Assembly: GCA_951799405.1 (NCBI GenBank)
Contig: OX637345.1
Coordinates: forward strand, 13,392,001 to 13,456,000
From: Agapetus fuscipes
Lineage: Eukaryota > Arthropoda > Insecta > Trichoptera > Glossosomatidae
Length of the DNA: 64,000 nt
Reading direction: 5' to 3'
Shown here: positions 30,222 to 38,528 of the stretch, in pieces
Position numbering within the stretch: the stretch's first letter is position 1
How the letters are laid out: the number at the start of each line of letters is the position of its first letter
Notes under the pieces: generated by a model
Databases searched by the model: none
Seen by the model: the letters and a program-made list of their open reading frames with translations, nothing else
What the model was told of the DNA's origin: nothing
Made by a program: the position numbers and the translations under genes

Positions 30222-30342
30222 TTCCACGACAAAATGTCCATTGACAGAATGCCCTTAGACACAATATCCGTTGACAAAATGTCCACGCGACAAAATGTCC
30301 ATTGACATAATTTGGTCCAGTGGACATTTTGTCAAAGGCCAT
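30222..30342. repeat. Short minisatellite, GACAAAATGTCC unit
   Basis: GACAAAATGTCC or close variants recur about every 16-25 bases: 30227, 30243, 30265, 30288. The last copy is inverted (GGACATTTTGTC at 30323), so the block can fold. Confidence 0.75.
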
Positions 30343-30522
30343 TATCTATATGTTTAAGATATTAGCTAACTTACATTCTTCTCGAAGTTTTGTTGGCGAC
30401 GTAGCCAATGTCCTCAGGAAGCACCCTGTTTGCACGACGATAGAGTTCATCCTTAATATTCAAAAAGTGCAATTAACTTTGAAATTTAATTGTTATTTGT
30501 AAAAATGGGCTTTAACATTGTA

Positions 30523-30992
30523 TTATCTAGATTTTCAGCAGTTACTTCGTGAAAGATCATTTTAATTCAATAAAATAAAAATTGCTTTGTTTTAATTCAC
30601 ATGAGTTTATTTTTGGACACGACCAGTTTCGTTACCTTCCAGTTACGACCAGTTACGACCAGTTTCGTTTCTTTACCATTCCCCACAAAGGTAAAGTTAT
30701 GAACAACTTTGAAAACCTAGAAATCCAAAAAAATATCAATTCTGAAAATAATCTCCTAAACAATATCCTATTCCCTAACACTTCACCTCTACTTTCTATG
30801 TTTCCTATCACGCCCCGCCCACATACACCTTCCCCCACCCCTTCTGTAATTTAAATCCTTGCTTCGTAATTCTGTATTCTGTGTTAGTTTCTATTTACAC
30901 CTGAAGATGGGAGGTACTGCTTCTCCCGAAACTGGTCGTGTCCAAAAATAAACTCATGTGAATTAAAACAAAGCAATTTTTATTTTATTGAA
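30523..30992 (+). mobile_element. Penelope-like foldback insertion with hammerhead, 470 bp
   Basis: Flanked by an exact 12-bp direct repeat TTTAACATTGTA (30511-30522 and 30993-31004), read as the target duplication. The right end holds the hammerhead and a 3' end AATAAACTCATGTGAATT to TTTATTTTATTGAA. An inverted copy of the last 66 bases sits at 30566-30631. The central 250 bases have short CAGTTACGAC repeats and no recognisable protein. Confidence 0.82.
30892..30950 (+). ncRNA. Hammerhead ribozyme motif, best-paired of its lineage
   Basis: CTGAAGA (30901-30907), stem II GGGAG (30909-30913) with CTCCC (30923-30927), fully paired around a 9-base loop, GAAA (30928-30931), C-TG-G-T as short stem III, C30937 before the predicted cut, then GTGT pairing ACAC (30897-30900) in stem I and AAATA pairing TATTT beyond an internal loop. 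All core positions fit. Confidence 0.8.
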
Positions 30993-31125
30993 TTTAACAT
31001 TGTAGACTACGTGCAATTAGATTTTGTGTAAAATTGTATTTTTGTTTTACTTTTCTGAATGAATATGTGACATGCATCATTTTTCAGTGTTATCCCATGA
31101 TTATCGTGTAATGAGTGGGTGTTTG

Positions 31126-31187
31126 TGGGGGGAGGGGGGAGTGATCACGGAAGGGGAGGGGGGAGGACAGGAGGGGGGTGGGGGGCT
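31126..31187 (+). repeat. G-rich tract, candidate G-quadruplex
   Basis: At least six runs of four or more G within 60 bases, for example GGGGGGAGGGGGG, GGGGAGGGGGG and GGGGGGTGGGGGG. Striking against the AT-rich background. A role is not indicated. Confidence 0.65.
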
Positions 31188-31298
31188 CAATGCCAAACGC
31201 CGTGCGGACTGCAGCGGTGCATAGCAAAGTGAACATGCAACTTTCGGCGGGGGAGGTTCAAGCTCACAGAATATGCATTCAAATCCTTCCTTGTAATC

Positions 31299-31625
31299 CA
31301 GCTCATTGATGGACTCGCTCACACCGTAGCTTATGAGATGACAATTGGTCAACGTCCAGCTGGAGGACCACATAAAAGTCTGTGAAATAAAGGACATAGT
31401 AAGATGAGAGACCATGTCTCCAGAATGAGCCATGATAGACTCACTCACACCGTAGCTTATGAAATGACAATTGGTCAACGTCCAGCTGGAAGACCGCATA
31501 AAAGTCTGTGAAATAGAGGACATAGTAAGATGAGAGACCATGCCTCCAGAATGAGCCATGATAGACTCACTCACACCGTAGCTTATGAAATGACAATTGG
31601 TCAACGTCCAGCTGGAATACTACAA
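31299..31625 (-). repeat. 126-bp repeat, about 2.6 copies
   Basis: The minus strand carries the unit of 36757-37540; AGCTTATGAGATGACAATTG and variants recur at 126-base spacing. The corresponding frame stays open through all copies. Confidence 0.92.
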
Positions 31626-32418
31626 AAGATGAAATTGAATTTCTGCTTTTTTTTTATAAAACATAAGTTATATTTAATTTAAGGAAAGTTTTGAAATCAA
31701 ATTGTTATAAATAAATTAAAAAACGTTTCTTTGGTTATACAAGCATATCATAACAATTGATAATTGTGCAAACGTTTCTGCAATTTTATTTTACATCTAT
31801 TTTTACACGAAACACAAAAGACACACCTACGTTGACTCGTTTTTTAGTTGATCACGCGGCAGCCTGTATTTTGATCTTTGAAAATATAAAATTACTCCTA
31901 ACATAACGCAGAAGAAAAACACCAGAAAACGTGACAGAAAAATTTATGTAACCAAGAGATTTTTCAGTCGTTTTTAATGACAATAAGATTTTTTATTTGC
32001 GGACGCGAAGCCTGCTGAAAAGCTCTTTGCTAACTTTTTCGCAACTTTTTCGTTTCTGTTTTGTGCGGCCAAGAAAATATTTTTCCGCGTACATTTTATG
32101 TAAGATGAATTTCAGAATTGAATTTAAAACTTTTCCTGTAAAGAAAAAGTACACGTATTTTTAGCTAATTTTGTCTGAAGAAAACGTGACTGTTTTAATG
32201 ATGATTTTTTTTTACATTTTATATAAGTAATTGTTTTGTGTAAATTGAATTAATTTGTTTGCTTGCTTTTTTGTAAAGTTGAATGTATGCTATTTTTTAT
32301 GATAAGTTACTTGTGGAACTTGACCAATACGTTGCTATGAGGCTGACCAATCACATTGTAAAAATTAATATATATTTAATGGTGAGTGTATGTCTGACTA
32401 TGTATATATGTATGACTG
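31626..32418. other. Unassigned AT-rich stretch
   Basis: No family, RNA or protein recognised on either strand. Confidence 0.5.
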
Positions 32419-32748
32419 TCCGGTCGATAGCTCAGATGGTAGAGTGCTTGCATTCCATGCCGAAAGCTCGAGTTCGAATCCCATCGAGGGTGTCAGAAAT
32501 GATTTCCCGTTTCGGTGTTTATTTCAAACCCCAAAATAAAATACCGGCAAGGTTTACTCAGCCTTCACAAGAAATGAGTACCAGCGCTCTCGGGAGCTGG
32601 GAAACCTCCACCTCAACTGAAGTGGTTGGCGTAAGGCCGGCCCCCTTACCTGTAAAAATAAATAGGTTCAACTCGCCACATGCGACCCCTTCGGGGATAA
32701 CGCGGCAAGAAGTTACACTAAATGTGTAGCTCAGTTGCGTTGCGTATT
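32419..32748 (+). mobile_element. SINE-A copy, full length (reference copy)
   Basis: tRNA-like head GTCCGGTCGATAGCTCAGAT with box B GAGTTCGAATCCC. The body is CCCGTTTCGGTGTTTATTTC, GGTTTACTCAGCCTTCACAA, CTGGGAAACCTCCACC, GGCCGGCCCCCTTACCTG, the CGACCCCTTCGGGGAT hairpin, AAGAAGTTACACT and GCTCAGTTGCGTTGCG. Internal Pol III boxes are expected to drive it. The 3' end is not shared with any LINE seen here. Confidence 0.92.
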
Positions 32749-32924
32749 AAGTGTGTAGAAAATTTATTTAAAAAATATATATTCATTACAAATCTTTAAA
32801 AAAAATACGGCAAAAAGTATTCTCTTTTTTTCAGACTAATTAATAATGTATAATTCTGTAATTAAAAAGAAAAAAAATATTTCCAAAATATGCTATTTCT
32901 ATTTGACCAATTAAAAACGCTACG

Positions 32925-33141
32925 CTACTAAGCTACACATGTAGTGTAACTTCTTGCCTGCTTTATCCCCGAAGAGGATTTGGAAACTGTTTATTTTTAC
33001 GGGTAAGCCTCACTGCAACCACTTCGGTTGAAGTGGTGGTTCCTCATTTTTTGTGAAGGCTGAGTAAACCTTGTCGGGATTCGAACCCACAACCTTCCAT
33101 TTACGAGTCCGAAGCGATACCACTAGACTACGGACCGGTCT
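32925..33141 (-). mobile_element. Chimeric SINE: SINE-B head on SINE-A body
   Basis: In minus orientation the head is SINE-B (plus text ACGAGTCCGAAGCGATACCA, CTACGGACCGGTC; 33076-33141) and the body is SINE-A (AGCTACACATGTAGTGTAAC to AGGCTGAGTAAACCTTG; 32925-33075). The switch lies at GGGATTCGAACCC, the box B shared by both heads. Part of the body between box B and the TTACTCAGCC block is missing. Confidence 0.75.
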
Positions 33142-33149
33142 ACGGACGT

Positions 33150-33365
33150 CTAATCTAATCTAATCTAATTTGCAAAGATATGTTTCATTAGAGATTCACA
33201 TTACATGCATTTTTCCAAGCAGACACGGACAAGTTCGCGCTTGCATATGCCGCGTGTGAACCTACAACACAAAACAAATCTCAAATGGACATACACCCTG
33301 CAACTCTTGCCGTCCTTCCCTGAGACAGGGGTGAGATTTGCAAAGTGAACCATTTTTACAGCAAA
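33150..33365 (-). mobile_element. SINE-C copy, 5' incomplete
   Basis: TCTAATCTAATCTAATCTAA at the left to AAAGTGAACCATTTTTACAG at the right; about 40 bases of the start missing. Confidence 0.82.
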
Positions 33366-33394
33366 ACGTAACAAAATTGAAAAACATAGATGGT

Positions 33395-33472
33395 ATTTTT
33401 TTGTGCTCCGCCGGGATGCGAACCTACAACCTTCCGTTTACGAGTCTGGAGCGTTACCACTAGACTACGGAC
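33395..33472 (-). mobile_element. SINE-B head fragment
   Basis: TTTTTTTGTGCTCCGCCGGG, ACCTACAACCTTCCGTTTAC and CACTAGACTACGGACG: reversed head. It is followed directly by (TA)n and a LINE 3' end. Confidence 0.75.
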
Positions 33473-33489
33473 GTCATATATATATATAT

Positions 33490-33720
33490 ATACAAGGATA
33501 ATTTATTTATAAGGTACACATAATTGAAGAGCGCCGTTTTTGTGTGTGTCACACCTCAAGGGCCCTCTCAAATCACGGATAAGATTTTTTGTAAAGATGC
33601 GTCTTTAGTGCTCCTTTAAAGACACCAACAGTTTCTGCCTTCCTCACATTAGTTGGTAGTCTGTTCCACTCCATTGGGCCCGCAAACCGGAAAGCACGGT
33701 CCCCAAAATTAGTGCGTGCG
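33490..33720 (-). mobile_element. CR1/L2-like LINE 3' end
   Basis: The minus strand encodes a typical reverse-transcriptase ORF C-terminus: RTNFGDRAFRFAGPMEWNRL, PTNVRKAETVGVFKGALKTH and LYKKSYP, then a stop. The 3' UTR contains AGGGCCCTTGAGGTGTGACA, CACACAAAAACGGCGCTC and AATAAATTATCC, nearly identical to the 3' end of SINE-B. 5' truncated. The adjoining (TA)n at 33472-33492 is probably its tail. Confidence 0.85.
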
Positions 33721-33895
33721 TGTGCATGTCATCCTATATTTCTGTTGTTTACTCGTATTGGTATGAACCGCCCCTGTTATTTGTAGGCAGGGACAGACTA
33801 CGCCGAGGTATTTGAACCCATGACTCAAGGTTTCGGCGACCAGACGCCCAATGTCATCGGATAGTCTATCCAGCCGGCGCGCGCTTACATGCAAG

Positions 33896-33936
33896 CTGAG
33901 CTAAACTACACATGTAAAGTAACTTCTTGCTTCTTG
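33896..33936 (-). mobile_element. SINE-A 3' scrap
   Basis: GAGCTAAACTACACATGTAA and AGTAACTTCTTGC: the last 40 bases of the family, reversed. Confidence 0.55.
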
Positions 33937-34047
33937 CTCTGGCTCCATGTGTGTAGCACCTACACACACAAACATTTATAATTTGAAATTAGCTCTGTCG
34001 GAGATAAGACAAACAAGCACTAAGGGAACGATCTGAATTCCCACTGC

Positions 34048-34620
34048 AATTTACTGTAACTGTAACTCTGTCGCCATTCCGCTAGGGATGGCCAGAGCCT
34101 CTGCAGAGTTGCCTCCATTTTTTCCTATCCTTACTTACCTCCTTCAATTCATTCATATCCATCACCTTTTTCATGCATTTTCTTCTTTTACGCTCACTTT
34201 GTATATCCCTTTGTATATTCTTTCACAATCTCCTCAATCTGATCACTCCATACTTTTCTCGGTCGTCCCTTTCCTCTTTTTCCTTTCACACTTTCTTTGT
34301 ATACATACTTTGTCAGTCTATCATCATTCATTCTTTCCACATGCCCAAACCATCTCATCACATTATTTTGTACCTTAACTTTCACATCCTCTTTCAAATT
34401 ACATTCTTTTTTTTACCCATTCATTCCTAACTCTATCCCTCAGAGTTTTTCCTGTCATGCTTCTCAAATGCTTCATTTCCACCGTGCATACTTGACTCAT
34501 TTCGCTATCGTTCACTGTCCATGCTTCACTTCCATACATCAAAGTCTGTAACAATATGCCATTGTGTACCGCCATTCTCATATCCATCGTCAATCGCTTG
34601 TTCTTTAACCTGGTTCTATT
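34048..34620 (-). mobile_element. LINE-1fam 3' end, 5' truncated
   Basis: Reversed tail TTACTGTAACTGTAACTCTG at the left. The minus strand then encodes EWVKK, RSMTGKTLRDRVR, LMYGSEAWTVNDSEM and NNVMRWFGHVERMN in shifted frames, homologous to the LINE at 38529. Confidence 0.88.
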
Positions 34621-34737
34621 CAAAATCAATATCAATCGTTAACTTCCTTAACCTATAGGTTGTTACGAATTTCGAATATGAGTCCGTAGCGATAACCACT
34701 ACACTAGAGATCATTCATAATCTATCACCATAAACGG

Positions 34738-34790
34738 TTCTTAACTAGTAGGTTGGTATGAGACTGACCCCTCATGCTGTAAGACTTGAT
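34738..34790 (+). mobile_element. SINE-C start fragment
   Basis: TTAACTAGTAGGTTGGTATG to TCATGCTGTAAGACTTG; about 50 bases. Confidence 0.6.
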
Positions 34791-34811
34791 TGCTGATTTT
34801 AGGGAAAAGCA

Positions 34812-35077
34812 GTTCCTTGACTTATAGGTTGGTATGCGGCTGACCACCCATACTGTAAAAAATGGTTCACTTTGCCAATGTCACCCCTGTTTCAGGGAAG
34901 GACGGCAAGAGTTGCAGAGCTTATGTTCATTTGAGATTGGATTTTTATATTGTAGGTCCACATGCGGTATGTGTTAGCGCGAAATTAAACATGTCTGCTT
35001 GTGGGAATGCATTTAATATAAATCTTAAATGATATATATCTTTGCAGCTTAGATTAGATTAGATTAGATTAGCGGCA
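34812..35077 (+). mobile_element. SINE-C copy, full length (reference copy)
   Basis: TTCCTTGACTTATAGGTTGG, GGTATGCGGCTGACCACC, ATGGTTCACTTTGCCAATGT, CACCCCTGTTTCAGGGAAGG, GCAAGAGTTGCAGAGCTTAT, TTGTAGGTCCACATGCGG, GTCTGCTTGTGGGAATGC, TATCTTTGCAGCTTAGATTA and then (GATTA)n. A microsatellite-like tail on one side, frequent 5' truncation and no coding frame point to LINE-driven retroposition. GGTTCACTTTGCC is at best a weak box B and box A is not clear. Confidence 0.88.
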
Positions 35078-35240
35078 GGAGTTGCAAGGTTTATGTTCAT
35101 GTGAGGTTTGGTATATTTTGTTGGTTGTAGAATTTCAGCTCTTGTAAGTGCGAATTCACACGTGTCTGCTTGTGGGTGTGCATTGAATAAAAGCCTTAAA
35201 TGCCAGTATATCTTTGCAACTTAGATTAAAGGTTATAGAT
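35078..35240 (+). mobile_element. SINE-C 3' part, tandem to the previous copy
   Basis: CGGCAGGAGTTGCAAGGTTT to CTTTGCAACTTAGATTAAAG; starts in the centre of the family right after the tail of the full copy. Confidence 0.75.
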
Positions 35241-35251
35241 TACGGAAATAT

Positions 35252-35505
35252 CTAATCTAATCTAATCTAAGTTGCAAAGATATGTTACATTGGAGATTCA
35301 CATTACATGCATTCTCACAACCAGACACATACAAGTTCGCGCTTGCACATGCCTCATGTGAACCTACAACATAAAAATCAAATCTCAAATGGACATACAC
35401 CTTGCAACTCTTGCCGTCCTTCCCTGAGACAGGGGTGACATTGGCAAAGTGAACCATTTTTACAGCATGGGTGGTCAGCCGTATACCAACCTATAAGTCA
35501 AGGAA
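35252..35505 (-). mobile_element. SINE-C copy, full length
   Basis: TCTAATCTAATCTAATCTAA at the left, CCAACCTATAAGTCAAGGAA at the right. It is inverted relative to the two copies before it and could form a long hairpin with them. Confidence 0.88.
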
Positions 35506-36097
35506 CATACACTTGAAAATTAAAATCCCTGATCACAAGCAAATGGTTAATCATCAGAGTGAGTTAATATGTGGGTTTTTAAACGGCTTTTTTGGGTAGA
35601 TTTATAGCCACAATGATCGCAAACAAATATTTATGAAATATAAACACTTAAAATACATTTTACCTACATAAGAAAATGCGTTCACGTTATATAAATAAAT
35701 ATTTATTTTTATTTATTTATTTTTCTTTCTTTCAAAAAAACATTAAACTTTTCCAGCTTGTATAACGCGAGGAAAAAACATAAATAGACGGTCACGTTTT
35801 CGTACCATTTATGAAAATTAAAAACAAAAAACTTTTTCAAAGTTAAACAAATTTGTACGGCTTTCCTTGTGTCAAAAGTCCGCAAATAAACCCCGTGCAA
35901 ATTTATATTCGTTATATAAGTAAAAAAATAATAACATTCGCAAAGGGGTGAGAAAATTTGCAAAAATATTTTTCAAACTTATATGTATTTTTAAAAATGA
36001 TTATTAAACACGCATTAATAAAAATAAATGTGTTACATGAATTTTAATACAAAAAAAAAATCACACAAGAATAAACATTTTTTTTACAATCCAGGTT

Positions 36098-36226
36098 TTT
36101 CTACAACCCGGCCCCCTTACCTGTAAAAATAAATATTATGTTCCGCTCGCCACATGCGAAACTCTTTGAGGATAATTAGGCAAGAACAATAACTACATGT
36201 GAAGCTTAGTTGCGTTGCGTAGCAAT
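36098..36226 (+). mobile_element. SINE-A 3' part
   Basis: ACCCGGCCCCCTTACCTGTA to GAAGCTTAGTTGCGTTGCGT; head and first half of the body missing. Confidence 0.78.
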
Positions 36227-36756
36227 CGGGCTAAGGCTTTTAAATTCTAAATGTAAATTTGAAAGATATAAAAATCATGCAAAATGGTTTGAAAGTAATT
36301 TCGAGGACTAGGCAAATTTAAATTGTGAGCGAAAAATGTGATGACAGTCAGCCGGATTGCTAAGGCTTTTATCTGGGAATCCTGACAAACTTTTTTTTAT
36401 TAATAGATACGGTTCGTTTTTCAACTTGAGTGTGATGTTTGCCTGCCCAGAGAACAATTATAAAAGAGGTCATTGTTTTTTTTTCAAAGGAAGGAAGGAT
36501 GTTAATCACAACAAGAATTTCAAAAGAGTTTATTTTCAGATTTGAAAAACGTGCCCATTCTATTTTCAAAAAAAATCCTACATAACACAAATGTATTTTC
36601 ATTTCATTTTTCTTTACAAGATGAAAAAGCTTAACTTTTTCCAAAACAACAAAGAGAAAAACGTTTTTATATTTTATATAAATAACAAATTGTGCGCAAT
36701 TCATTATAATTATCATGATTTTGTTTTTTTTTTTTAAATTTAACTTCTCCATTTAC

Positions 36757-37540
36757 ATGGTCTTCCAGCGGGACGTTGACCAATTGTCATCCCATAAGCT
36801 ACGGTGTGAGTGAGTCTATCATGGCTAATTCTGGAGACATGGTCTCTCATCTTACTATGTCCTCTATTTCACGGACTTTTATGTGGTCTTCCAGCTGGAC
36901 GTTGACCAATTGTCATCCCATAAGCTACGGTGTGAGAGACTCTATCATGGCTCATTCTGGAGATGTGGTCTCTCATCTTACTATGCCCTCTATTTCACAG
37001 ACTTTTATGTGGTCTTCCAGCTGGACGTTGACCAATTGTCATCTCATAAGCTACGGTGTGAGTGAGTCTATCATGGCTCATTCTGGAGACATGGTCTCTC
37101 ATCTTACTATGTCCTCTATTTCACAGACTTTTATGTGGTCTTCCAGCTGGACGTTGACCAATTGTCATCCCATAAGCTACGGTGTGAGAGACTCTATCAT
37201 GGCTCATTCTGGAGATGTGGTCTCTCATCTTACTATGCCCTCTATTTCACAGACTTTTATGTGGTCTTCCAGCTGGACGTTGACCAATTGTCATCTCATA
37301 AGCTACGGTGTGAGTGAGTCTATCATGGCTCATTCTGGAGACATGGTCTCTCATCTTACTATGTCCTCTATTTCACAGACTTTTATGTGGTCTTCCAGCT
37401 GGACGTTGACCAATTGTCATCTCATAAGCTACGGTGTGAGTGAGTCTATCATGGCTCATTCTGGAGACATGGCCTCTCATCTTACTATGTCCTCTATTTC
37501 ACAGACTCTTATGTGGTCTTCTCAATGGACGTTAACCAAT
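36757..37540 (+). repeat. 126-bp tandem repeat array, six units
   Basis: GTTGACCAATTGTCAT recurs at 36775, 36901, 37027, 37153, 37279 and 37405, exactly 126 bases apart, with a degraded seventh start at 37531. Units 2 and 4 share GAGAGACTCTATCATG and GATGTGG, so units 2-3 and 4-5 form a repeated 252-bp dimer. As 126 divides by 3, a 271-codon frame (36776-37591) runs through the array. It is compositionally a repeat of 42 residues with no known domain and is unlikely to be a gene. Confidence 0.95.
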
Positions 37541-37851
37541 GTACTCCGAATATCCAAAATATCCATCGGCTATGTGATATCACCCAAGTAAATAAAAAAT
37601 GGATTCCTTATAATCAAGGTTTTTTTCTTGTTCACAGCACTGTCAGCCTATACACTGGGCGGAACTTATAAATGCAGTATGGTGCACTTTAGTGTATATC
37701 TGTAGGTATAATATTTTATTAAAATAACGACGCTCTGTACTGTCTTAAGACCGGCTACTTGACATCACAAATATTCCCCAAATTTAAAATAGTCCATTGT
37801 CATCTCATAAGCTACGGTTTGAGTGAGTTCATCGTGATAATACTAATAATA

Positions 37852-38148
37852 TAAATAATTAGGATTTATTTGGTGAGCGCTGTTTTTGTGTGTATCACAC
37901 CTCAAAAACCCTATACGAGCTTGGTCGTCGCTTTAGAATGCGACAATTCTCGAGCAAAACCCAGTTGCTGTAAGGCTGGATAGACTTTTAGTAACCGGTT
38001 TGTGAAAGTAAAGGTTTGTGAAAGTTTTTATCAAGCGAGGAACATATTATAAAATATAAAAGGTATTTTTTTGTGCTCTGTCGGGATTCGAACCCACAAC
38101 CTTCCATTTACGAGTCAGAAGTGTTAACCACTAGAATATGGACCGGTG
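37852..38148 (-). mobile_element. SINE-B copy, full length
   Basis: ATTTATTTGGTGAGCGCTGT at the left, CGGGATTCGAACCCACAACC (box B) and CCACTAGAATATGGACCGGT at the right. Confidence 0.9.
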
Positions 38149-38528
38149 ATTCATTGTCTGATCTTTTGGTGTAAGCGAAAATAATTGGTCCTCATTACGG
38201 AAATGCATTTGACATTGATTTTGTTTGAAAGAAGTGCAAAAAGAATCAAAATTGACGGAGAAGCTGTCGGAGCTTCATAAATCAATTTTGCATCCATCAG
38301 AAAAACGAAGAACAAAAGCGAAGACTTCTGAGAAGTACACGCTGGAAAAATAAGACTGGACTTCTATTTCGGGTTTCTTGCGCGTGGAATGCCCCCCAAA
38401 AGGCAAACAACGACCCCGGCCGCCATTTTGGACGCCATTTTCTTTTTTCAAATTTAGAAGCGTCTGGAAAATTTTGCGCGGGCTTTGCACCGAGTAAATA
38501 TACTGCATTTTATTGTCCTAGGATTCTG

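Noticed and set aside
36776..37591. 271-codon open reading frame
   Set aside because: It is simply six 42-residue repeats of the 126-bp tandem family; the same frame is open at other loci of the repeat and no known domain or splice context is present.
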